7,068 nt of DNA from Gammaproteobacteria bacterium (GTDB taxonomy: Bacteria; Pseudomonadota; Gammaproteobacteria; SZUA-229): the NCBI GenBank assembly GCA_016191795.1, contig JACPVK010000455.1:1-7068 (forward strand). Direction: 5' to 3'. A model generated the notes under the pieces. The model saw only the letters and a program-made list of their open reading frames with translations, was not told the DNA's origin and searched no databases. Each line of letters opens with the position of its first letter. The stretch's first letter is position 1. This document shows, piece by piece, positions 1 to 5,513 of the stretch. A program made the position numbers and the translations under genes.

Positions 1-852
1 CATGGCGGTAACCGTGCCGTAACCACTGTGCGAAAAAACAAAAATCATTGCCATACAGGCAACGGCGATAGCGGATGAAATGTTATCCGGCACGCGCAGT
101 TTCAGATTCTCATGCAACAGCGAGGCAACAGCCATACCACTCAAAAACAATACCGCGAAACCCATTGCATCCAGCTTAAAAAAAATCTTGCCGGCAAGAC
201 ATGCTGCAAGCGCCCCACTCACAAACCATCCGTGCAACCGGCCACGTGTAAACCAGCTTGTCAGCAATAACGAAACATAGAACAGCCATTCGTACCAGAT
301 TGTCCAGGTGACACCGGCCAGCACATGCGTCGCACGCACACCGTTCACATCGGGTTGCGTATCGATCATTCCCAGAGCCAGCCATTGCATGACCGATGTC
401 GCCACAGCTGCAATCGGTTCATGCAACACAAAGCCGGTACGTGCAAAAACAATCCCGAACATGATCAACACAACAAACAGATACATGGGCCCGATGCGAA
501 ATAACCGGCCAATGTAAAGCTCGCCCCAGCGCGGTCGCCCTTTTACGCGCAACATTTTTCCCCAAAACAAAAATCCGGTAATCATAAAAAACAGCGACAC
601 ACCAATCGGCCCCAGCAAGGCGTAGAAACGTGAAGCGGGCACATCCCAGACACCGGTCGCGATGAATTGATGCATCACCAGCAGATGAAAAACAAAAACG
701 CTGAGCGCGAGAAAGCCCCTGAGTCCGTCTATAGCGGCATATCGCACACTGACACCAACCGGATTCTCTATTAATCTGAATAGCGGCAAAGCGACAACTG
801 CCAGAACAATTATCACCAGTACAAAGTACGCCCAGGGAGCATTCAGTGGCAT
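1..852 (-). CDS. Acyltransferase 3 family (OafA/YrhL-like) membrane O-acyltransferase, C-terminus beyond window
   Basis: This frame is open from an ATG at 852 to the window edge (284 codons, no stop), so the C-terminal part is missing; family members usually have about 350-400 residues. It has the family hallmarks: IDGLRG (41-46) followed by the membrane-embedded His56, GPIGVSLFFMITGFLFWG (81-98), a basic RLFRIGPMYL stretch (116-125), and TWTIWYEWLFY (182-192) with the conserved acidic residue E188. Many hydrophobic helices indicate an inner-membrane protein. By family knowledge it would transfer an acyl group, often acetyl, to a surface or exported glycan; the actual substrate is not visible. 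An extra N-terminal helix (about 8-26) ending in FRLIENP precedes the usual first helix. The gene is divergent from the cellulase gene. No good ribosome-binding site lies directly ahead of the ATG, but there is a strong one about 40 bases further upstream. Confidence 0.88.
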   Translation of the reverse strand, partial: MPLNAPWAYFVLVIIVLAVVALPLFRLIENPVGVSVRYAAIDGLRGFLALSVFVFHLLVMHQFIATGVWDVPASRFYALLGPIGVSLFFMITGFLFWGKMLRVKGRPRWGELYIGRLFRIGPMYLFVVLIMFGIVFARTGFVLHEPIAAVATSVMQWLALGMIDTQPDVNGVRATHVLAGVTWTIWYEWLFYVSLLLTSWFTRGRLHGWFVSGALAACLAGKIFFKLDAMGFAVLFLSGMAVASLLHENLKLRVPDNISSAIAVACMAMIFVFSHSGYGTVTAM

Positions 853-884
853 CCGAATATCGACATGTTTTCACGATACATCAT
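843..884 (-). other. Possible 13-codon leader ORF overlapping the acyltransferase start
   Basis: Two adjacent ATG codons (884 and 881) begin a 13-residue ORF in a different frame from the acyltransferase. Its TGA (845-843) lies just inside the acyltransferase gene, giving a 10-base overlap with the ATG at 852. A GAGGAG Shine-Dalgarno match (900-895) sits 10 bases ahead of it, whereas the acyltransferase ATG has no such site of its own. This suggests translational coupling or reinitiation. The alternative is a frame error in the sequence near the 5' end. The arrangement is visible; its function is inferred. Confidence 0.3.
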
Positions 885-1024
885 GATCAACTCACTCCTC
901 TGTCACTACGCGCCGCTAATTTTCGGCATTGCAGTCTTTCATAATCGCCACACGTGCTTCTGTGCGCCAAACCACTTTCAATCCCATTGTTCGCAGGTGT
1001 ACAGACATCACGACGCATCACGGC

Positions 1025-1039
1025 CATATTTCAAATATG
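1025..1039. repeat. Perfect 7-bp palindrome, possible operator
   Basis: CATATTT and AAATATG are perfectly inverted around a single C. The site lies in the gap between the divergent acyltransferase and cellulase genes, where a regulator site would be plausible. It is AT-rich, so chance occurrence is possible. Confidence 0.3.
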
Positions 1040-1133
1040 ACTTTGAAGCTCAGGCGCTGAAGGCATATGACATCTGATAATTTTGCCTTGGGCATTTAGC
1101 ATCGAAGCAATGAGCAACCGGATATCGCCCCCG

Positions 1134-1151
1134 GCATTTTTGAAAAAATGC
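1134..1151. repeat. Perfect 8-bp inverted repeat, possible operator
   Basis: GCATTTTT and AAAAATGC are separated by GA only, forming an 18-base symmetrical site in the divergent intergenic region. A weak plus-strand promoter-like pair begins inside it: TTGAAA at 1140-1145, then a 16-base spacer, then TATTTT. It could be a regulator site or a small hairpin. No known binding motif was recognised. Confidence 0.3.
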
Positions 1152-1266
1152 TCGAACAATTTATTTTAATCAAGAATATTCGATGAACATTATTCGTCCG
1201 GTTTCATTGTTTGTTGCAATCTCATTTTTAACATTAGGCCTGAATAGTGAATAGAATGGCACTTAC

Positions 1267-1488
1267 TTAACAGCCTGTTGAAAAACACAAAATCAAAAGA
1301 TTTGACGCAAAGTCGCGAAGGCGCAAAGAAAGACAAATACAGGGCAAGAATAGAGTTCATACGCAACCGAAGAGCGTTTATGGTCAGTTGTCGCCATGCC
1401 TGTACCCTCCCGGCCTGACTTCTTATACTTTGCGCCTTTGCGTCAGATCTTTTCTATCCCGTTTGGGTGTTTTTCAACAAGCTGTTAA
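1267..1488. mobile_element. MITE-like 222-bp element with long imperfect terminal inverted repeats
   Basis: The outer 22 bases at each end (1267-1288 and 1467-1488) are inverted copies with a single mismatch; both begin with TTAACAGC and run into a TGTTGAAAAAC core. Inside these ends, degenerate 8-bp units of the type NCGCAAAG appear three times on the left (1305-1328) and, inverted, twice on the right (1428-1443), so the arms extend to roughly 60 bases. The centre has no plausible ORF. The terminal motif resembles ends of known insertion sequences, and the GCAAAG-rich units resemble dispersed palindromic repeats in many bacterial genomes; both comparisons are from memory. TTAA at each outer edge could be a target duplication or part of the repeat. 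I interpret it as a non-autonomous transposable element sitting upstream of the cellulase gene. Confidence 0.65.
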
Positions 1489-1555
1489 GGAGCGTGTCAT
1501 GTGTTCGATACCGTACAGATATAACCACACTCCACGTTTAACTTGCGGGTGAAAC

Positions 1556-1614
1556 TTGAGGCTGTCCTCAACCTGCTGCTGTGCCTGACTTTCGACGAAT
1601 GGATTCAGCAGCAG
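1556..1614 (+). promoter_or_regulatory. Structured leader of the GH8 gene: two adjacent hairpins
   Basis: A 6-bp perfect stem (TTGAGG 1556-1561 with CCTCAA 1566-1571, loop CTGT) is followed after one base by a 9-bp perfect stem (CTGCTGCTG 1573-1581 with CAGCAGCAG 1606-1614). The second stem's loop contains a smaller TTCG-A-CGAA pairing. The start codon is 28 bases further on. No U-run follows, so this is not a terminator; translational or stability control would be the guess. It matches no riboswitch class I recognise. Confidence 0.4.
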
Positions 1615-1630
1615 AAGTCTGTTATTTACC

Positions 1631-1634
1631 GGAG
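1631..1634 (+). promoter_or_regulatory. Shine-Dalgarno site deciding the GH8 start
   Basis: GGAG lies 7 bases ahead of the ATG at 1642. It favours that start over the in-frame TTG at 1543, which would put a 33-residue charged extension in front of a clean signal peptide. Confidence 0.7.
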
Positions 1635-1641
1635 AAAAAGC

Positions 1642-2760
1642 ATGCACATCAAAACCAGGCTGTTACAAATTATTTTATGCTGGGTAGTGTCAACGACCTG
1701 GGTTTATGCCAGCGCATCGTCTGACTGGCCGGACTGGAACCGTTTTGTTGACCGATTCATGCAGGCCGACGGCCGCGTCATCGACATTACCTACGAACGC
1801 AAGAGCACCTCTGAAGGTCAGTCCTATGGATTATTTTTTGCGCTGGTGGCAAACCAGCGTACGCAATTCGACAACATTCTAAAATGGACTTCCGACAATC
1901 TCGCCGCCGGGCAGCTGGGCGACAAATTGCCGGCCTGGTTGTGGGGCTTGCGTGCCGATGGCAGCTGGGGCGTGAAAGATCAAAATTCCGCCTCGGATGG
2001 GGATTTATGGCTGGCCTACACCCTGCTGGAAGCCGGTCGTTTATGGCAGGCGCCTAACTATACCGACACCGGTCGCAAACTATTGGCGCAGATTCAGCAA
2101 CATGAAACAGCCCGGGCGGGCGGCAGCGCCGGAACCGTCTTGCTACCCGGCGCCATTGGTTTCAATCTCGATAAAGGACGCTTTCGCATCAATCCCAGTT
2201 ACATGCCCGGCTTTATGTTTCACTATCTGGCCGAGGCTGACCCGAAAGGCCCGTGGCAATCCATGTGGGACAGCTATATGCAGCTGGCGCCACAAATATT
2301 CAGCGCCAAAGTAGCACCGGATTTATACGTGGTTGATAGCAGCGGCCGGGTGATACCGGATACCGAACGTGAACCATCCGGCAGTTACGATGCCATTCGC
2401 GTTTATCTCTGGGCAGGCATGTCGCAAGACCCGGACAGCCAGAAGCAAATCAAAATGCTCGCCACCTATGCCGCACTGATCCGCCAGTACGGCGGCCCAC
2501 CTGAAAAAGTTAATCCACTGACAGGTGTTGCAACCAAAACCGATTATTCCCCTATCGGTTTTTCCGGCGCCGTGCTGCCATTCCTCAAAGCAAGCGGTGA
2601 CAACGCATCGCTGAAAAAACAGCATGACCGTCTGCTCGAAAAAGACAGCAAGCCCACGCAGTATTACGATCAGGTATTGATTTTGTTCGGTAAAGGCTGG
2701 TTCGATGGCCAGTATCGCTTCGATGCCCAGGGCAGATTGCAGCCGAAATGGCTGCGCTGA
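1642..2760 (+). CDS. bcsZ: Periplasmic endo-1,4-beta-glucanase, glycoside hydrolase family 8 (BcsZ type)
   Basis: The product has 372 residues, close to E. coli BcsZ (368). Residues 1-25 form a Sec signal peptide (K4/R6, hydrophobic core, cleavage near A23 or A25), so the enzyme should act in the periplasm, hydrolysing beta-1,4-glucan. GH8 signatures are clear: TSEGQSYGLFFAL with the proton-donor Glu58, SASDGDLWLAY (116-126), NPSYMPGF (184-191), and SYDAIRVYLWAGM (248-260) with Asp250, the counterpart of the catalytic-base position in BcsZ. In cellulose-producing bacteria BcsZ trims nascent chains and is encoded with bcsA, bcsB and bcsC. None of these is in this window, so it may serve another beta-glucan-like exopolysaccharide or its partners lie elsewhere. 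It is transcribed alone here, away from the divergent acyltransferase and convergent with the RloB/ATPase operon. The family assignment is firm; the bcsZ name assumes cellulose-related function. Confidence 0.9.
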   Translation: MHIKTRLLQIILCWVVSTTWVYASASSDWPDWNRFVDRFMQADGRVIDITYERKSTSEGQSYGLFFALVANQRTQFDNILKWTSDNLAAGQLGDKLPAWLWGLRADGSWGVKDQNSASDGDLWLAYTLLEAGRLWQAPNYTDTGRKLLAQIQQHETARAGGSAGTVLLPGAIGFNLDKGRFRINPSYMPGFMFHYLAEADPKGPWQSMWDSYMQLAPQIFSAKVAPDLYVVDSSGRVIPDTEREPSGSYDAIRVYLWAGMSQDPDSQKQIKMLATYAALIRQYGGPPEKVNPLTGVATKTDYSPIGFSGAVLPFLKASGDNASLKKQHDRLLEKDSKPTQYYDQVLILFGKGWFDGQYRFDAQGRLQPKWLR

Positions 2761-2853
2761 CACAATTATTCATTGAACCTGATGTTGTCCGTTTTGGCCA
2801 ATTTTGGGTTCTCTGGTTTAGCTGAAGCGGCCAACAAGCACGGCGATTGTTCA

Positions 2854-2878
2854 CGAATGCATGGTTTATCCGCATTCG
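2854..2878. repeat. 7-bp hairpin in the gap between convergent genes
   Basis: CGAATGC (2854-2860) and GCATTCG (2872-2878) form a perfect stem around an 11-base loop, about 95 bases after the cellulase stop. Neither strand has a T-run right after it, so it is at best a weak or factor-assisted terminator. The rest of the 2761-3084 gap is AT-rich toward the right and shows no credible ORF. Confidence 0.3.
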
Positions 2879-3084
2879 CAAAATTATGACTACAGAAGTA
2901 AGTTAAATTTTCTGGTTGTAAACACCCTATAAGAGACCTTTAGGACTTCATAATATACCTTTCAAAAGTCGTCTGTTGGCGCTGGTGAAAGAGCCGCTCC
3001 CGCCTCGCTGCTAACGCGGTTAATTTTGCGACTACTTTATTTTTTTAAAGGATATAAGCTGTTTAGCCTGATATCGGCGATGGA

Positions 3085-3759
3085 CTAAACATCTAACGTG
3101 CTTAGCAGTTTCACCAATTCAAAAATAGCCGTGTATGGCTCTGTGCCATCGTAGGCATTAAATCTCTCTGCTAATTTCTCTGCGCGCTGCGAGGCAATAT
3201 CCAGATGTTCACAAGTGAGTGCAAATGCGTTACCTACACCTTTTTCGTAACCGTGAATATAACGCTTCAATCGCCGCATCACTTCATCGCGATGTAACGA
3301 TGCCTGAATGTCTTCGTAATGCAGCAATAACCACAGCTCAAAACTAGGCACTGAAGCAATGGCTTTGAATGTCACCGCCTGTTTGAAATCGTTACGCAGT
3401 TTGCCATCGTATGATTCGGCCTTTTTCAGCGCATTAAAATAACCTCGATGCTCATCCCGATCGAATACGGCATACACCTGTTCAAATCCCCGCATGGAAA
3501 TACGCTTATTAGGGTCGCCGTTAATGAATAATTCATATGCATACTGCACGACCTGAATCGGATCAGTACCTAATTCACCTGGCTGTACCTGAATATTCGC
3601 AGTGCGCAGTCGGTATTTTTTCCGAATTTCTTCAAAGTAATTCGGCTCCGTCTTGCTTCCTTCGGAGACAATCAGAATACGATCGTAACCCGCTCGCTGG
3701 TTTTTCTTGCGTGCAAGCTGCTGACGTTGCCGTTCCTTGGGATGATGATCGCGTCCCAT
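3085..3759 (-). CDS. rloB: RloB/AbiLii-like TOPRIM-type protein of a two-gene abortive-infection module
   Basis: This is the second gene of a two-gene operon. The ATG at 3759 shares a base with the upstream stop (TGATG), a classic coupled start giving 224 residues; an in-frame ATG at 3777 would add six residues and a 19-base overlap. After a basic N-terminus (PKERQRQQLARKK) come the RloB hallmarks: ILIVSEGSKTEPNYFEEI (28-45) with Glu33, VFDRDEH (98-104) with two aspartates, SFELWLLLHYED (139-150), and a C-terminal TEPYTAIFELVKLL (206-219). The Glu plus DxD layout fits a TOPRIM-like metal-binding nuclease core, as in OLD-type and PARIS AriB effectors. By family knowledge, RloB proteins pair with an AAA ATPase and correspond to AbiLii of the lactococcal AbiL system. 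The likely role is the toxic effector unleashed on infection; its target is unknown. The gene is AT-richer than the flanking glycan genes. Confidence 0.85.
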   Translation of the reverse strand: MGRDHHPKERQRQQLARKKNQRAGYDRILIVSEGSKTEPNYFEEIRKKYRLRTANIQVQPGELGTDPIQVVQYAYELFINGDPNKRISMRGFEQVYAVFDRDEHRGYFNALKKAESYDGKLRNDFKQAVTFKAIASVPSFELWLLLHYEDIQASLHRDEVMRRLKRYIHGYEKGVGNAFALTCEHLDIASQRAEKLAERFNAYDGTEPYTAIFELVKLLSTLDV

Positions 3760-5024
3760 CAGTTTACTTTTTTCCATTCACTGAAAAAAGGCAATGCGCC
3801 GTAACGGCCTAACAAGTATCCGCGCTCCAGCGCTTCCTTATTGCGGGGACTGAAGTCTGAAAGCGGATACAGTTTGGACGCCTGATCTTGGTCTTTCTCA
3901 ACAAACCAGATTTGATCACGACGAAATAATTCACGATCTAGCAACGAGGTATCGTGCGTGCTGAATATTAGCTGCGCACCTTTATTGTTAATTTCCGGAT
4001 TATGGAATAGCTCCACTAATCTACGCACCAACAGTGGATGCAAACTACTATCCAGTTCATCAACAATCAGCGTCCTGCCATTATCCAACATATCCATGAT
4101 GGGGCCTGTGAGATAAAAGAGTCGCTGCGTTCCCGATGATTCTTCTCCCAAACCAAATACTGCCTTGCCTTTATCAGTTACATGATGAAATTGAAGCTCA
4201 TCCACTTTTTGCTCTTCAATATCGTCTTTCTTTACGCCCGTAGACAAATCGAAACTGATGCTACGTGCCATTATTTTTCGCGACAACACGTTGATATCTA
4301 CAATACTGATATCAGCGGCCACCAGAAAATCACAAATAGCCCTCTTGCCTTCCGGATGGCGTAACAACTCAACTGAAAATTGCGGATTTAGTGGTGAGAT
4401 ATCGTTAAATATGGCCAGCTTACTAGTAAACCAATCAAATATTGGCCGCAGCTGTTCGCTATTGAGCTGAACTGCCATAGACAGAAATAACGAGTTAGGC
4501 CGAGTAGCTCCTTCCCAAAGACTTTTTTGTCCCTTCAAGCTGGGGCCAAATTCGTAAATATCTTTATCAGTTGCAGAGTCATATTTGCGTACAAACCATT
4601 GCTGTGGCTTGAATGCTTTATAAACTAACAAAAACTCATTGATAACACGCCCTGATGTAAGCGCGAAACCATATTGATAACGCACGCCATCAAGAACAAA
4701 AGTGGCTTCAAATTCGGTTGGCTGCGCGATCGATTCAGTATCCAGTCGAAAGGGTTGTACGTTGAGGGCTTGCCCGGGCTGAACCACAGAGGCAGATTCA
4801 ACCACAACTCCTCTCATATATTGGAGTGCCTTGACCAGATTTGATTTACCCCCGGCATTGGGGCCATAAATGACCGCGCTGCGCAAAATGAGGGGTGCGG
4901 CTCTAACACCGGACGGCATCGTGTTAGCCTCTCGAAGCGCTTTGTCTGTTGTTGATGCAACCAAGCTGAGCACTTGTTCATCCCGCAAGGAACGGAAATT
5001 TTTCACGCGGAATTCGACCAACAT
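3759..5024 (-). CDS. rloA: AAA/ABC-type ATPase (RloA/AbiLi-like), sensor-regulator partner of RloB
   Basis: This is a 421-residue cytoplasmic ATPase of the SMC/OLD-like class (AAA_15/AAA_21 type). The N-terminus MLVEFRVKNFRSLRDEQVLSL is typical of these proteins. Walker A is GPNAGGKS (54-61), an ABC-like signature is ESSGTQR (295-301), Walker B is TLIVDELDSS (318-327) with D322/E323, and the H-switch is STHDTSLL with H357. The C-terminal GYLLGRYGALPFF (402-414) is a conserved tail in this group. The ATG at 5024 has AGGT 7 bases upstream. The gene lies first in the operon and overlaps the RloB gene by one base. From the family it is expected to sense a phage cue or hold the effector inactive, with ATP hydrolysis as the switch; that is inference. 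Partner identity makes AbiL-type defence the best reading. A retron or Septu-like ATPase is less likely, since no reverse transcriptase or HNH gene is present. Confidence 0.87.
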   Translation of the reverse strand: MLVEFRVKNFRSLRDEQVLSLVASTTDKALREANTMPSGVRAAPLILRSAVIYGPNAGGKSNLVKALQYMRGVVVESASVVQPGQALNVQPFRLDTESIAQPTEFEATFVLDGVRYQYGFALTSGRVINEFLLVYKAFKPQQWFVRKYDSATDKDIYEFGPSLKGQKSLWEGATRPNSLFLSMAVQLNSEQLRPIFDWFTSKLAIFNDISPLNPQFSVELLRHPEGKRAICDFLVAADISIVDINVLSRKIMARSISFDLSTGVKKDDIEEQKVDELQFHHVTDKGKAVFGLGEESSGTQRLFYLTGPIMDMLDNGRTLIVDELDSSLHPLLVRRLVELFHNPEINNKGAQLIFSTHDTSLLDRELFRRDQIWFVEKDQDQASKLYPLSDFSPRNKEALERGYLLGRYGALPFFSEWKKVN

Positions 5025-5058
5025 TATATTTACCTAATGAGCTGAAGTATATTTAACG

Positions 5059-5081
5059 ATTATGCACATAAAATGCATAAT
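5059..5081. promoter_or_regulatory. Candidate operator: 8-bp inverted repeat inside the defence promoter
   Basis: ATTATGCA (5059-5066) and TGCATAAT (5074-5081) are perfect inverted copies around a 7-base spacer. They cover the -10 box, the spacer and the edge of the -35 box, where a bound dimeric regulator would block RNA polymerase. The regulator is not identified; no helix-turn-helix gene is seen in the window. Confidence 0.5.
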
Positions 5082-5086
5082 ATCAA
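5059..5086 (-). promoter_or_regulatory. Sigma-70-like promoter of the ATPase-RloB operon
   Basis: On the minus strand TTGATA (5086-5081) and CATAAT (5064-5059) match the -35 and -10 consensus at five of six bases each, with a 16-base spacer. Transcription would begin near 5052, giving a leader of about 28 bases before the ATG at 5024. The surrounding sequence is very AT-rich. Confidence 0.6.
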
Positions 5087-5147
5087 TTTATTTTATAAAA
5101 TACGATTGAATATGATAGGATTTAACGCCAAAGAAGTAGGAATCGGT

Positions 5148-5195
5148 ATGGCCATTCCAACCGAGCAAAAGCTCATTACAGACACGCATATCTGA
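5148..5195 (+). pseudogene. Short, possibly vestigial ORF divergent from the defence operon
   Basis: An ATG at 5148 preceded by a GTAGGAA ribosome-binding-like stretch encodes MAIPTEQKLITDTHI, then TGA. After that stop the same frame stays open for another 33 or so codons to 5300. It could be the relic of a small gene once sharing the divergent promoter region with the ATPase, or a chance ORF. The start faintly recalls the N-termini of some TM2-domain proteins, but this is memory only and too short to rely on. Confidence 0.2.
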
Positions 5196-5298
5196 AAACA
5201 TCCAAACAGGTGGGGTATTCGCGACAACTCAATCCTTGCATTCAAGCATGCCAGTAGCTCCCTAACTGCCTATATTCCACTATGTATTAGCTATTTTT

Positions 5299-5346
5299 GA
5301 TTGACCGTTATGGAAAATCCGCATTAATAACGAATAAACGTCAATC
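5299..5346. repeat. Nested hairpin with one-sided bulge
   Basis: Outer arms GATTGAC (5299-5305) and GTCAATC (5340-5346) enclose inner arms CGTTAT (5306-5311) and ATAACG (5327-5332). The left arms are contiguous, while the right arms are separated by a 7-base bulge (5333-5339). Thirteen base pairs form in total, and a small GGA-AAA-TCC pairing can top the structure. This is more organised than the surrounding gap, so it may be part of a structured RNA or a protein-binding DNA hairpin. It lacks the core-site consensus of an integron attC site. Confidence 0.35.
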
Positions 5347-5375
5347 GTCCGGAATTGGCTAGGAATTCTCATTCC

Positions 5376-5433
5376 GCAAAACAGGCGATTGTCGCCTACG
5401 CGGTGGAAACTGCCGCCTGGTAATTGCTTTTTT
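5376..5433 (+). terminator. Terminator-like structure with alternative pairings
   Basis: GCAA (5376-5379) and CAGGCG (5382-5387) can pair with TTGC (5424-5427) and CGCCTG (5414-5419), followed at once by six T (5428-5433): a plus-strand intrinsic-terminator layout. Two shorter hairpins compete with it: AGGCGA/TCGCCT (5383-5397, 3-base loop) and GCGGTGG/CTGCCGC (5400-5416, with two G-U pairs). On the minus strand the first short hairpin is followed by GTTTTG and could terminate the glycosyltransferase transcript that ends at 5514. Which strand it serves is unclear. Confidence 0.35.
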
Positions 5434-5513
5434 AGTGGCACATTTTGGCTACAGCGCAGCCAATCTATACTTTCAATTCATGGCCAGGCTATGAGTTTGT
5501 GAACACAACGCAA

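Noticed and set aside
419..874. A 151-codon minus-strand ORF over the acyltransferase
   Set aside because: It is in another frame of the acyltransferase gene and is rich in Cys and Arg with no family features, while the overlapping open frame shows all acyltransferase 3 motifs.
865..1077. A 70-codon plus-strand ORF in the divergent gap
   Set aside because: It partly overlaps the acyltransferase leader, has no ribosome-binding site and no recognisable sequence; composition is that of random translation.
1543..1641. Upstream TTG start extending the GH8 protein by 33 residues
   Set aside because: The extension precedes a clean signal peptide and overlaps two hairpins; the ATG at 1642 has a well-placed GGAG.
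2323..2763. A 146-codon minus-strand ORF opposite the cellulase
   Set aside because: Antisense shadow of a strongly supported GH8 gene.
5299..5346. Integron attC site
   Set aside because: The nested stem has a bulge on one arm, but the required core-site consensus (GTTRRRY and its inverse) is not met and no integrase is seen.
3085..5513. Retron or Septu interpretation of the ATPase module
   Set aside because: No reverse transcriptase or HNH nuclease is present; the partner protein has RloB motifs instead.
2761..5513. Attachment-site repeats bounding the defence operon
   Set aside because: Reading both flanks by eye gave no convincing direct repeat, tRNA end or integrase.
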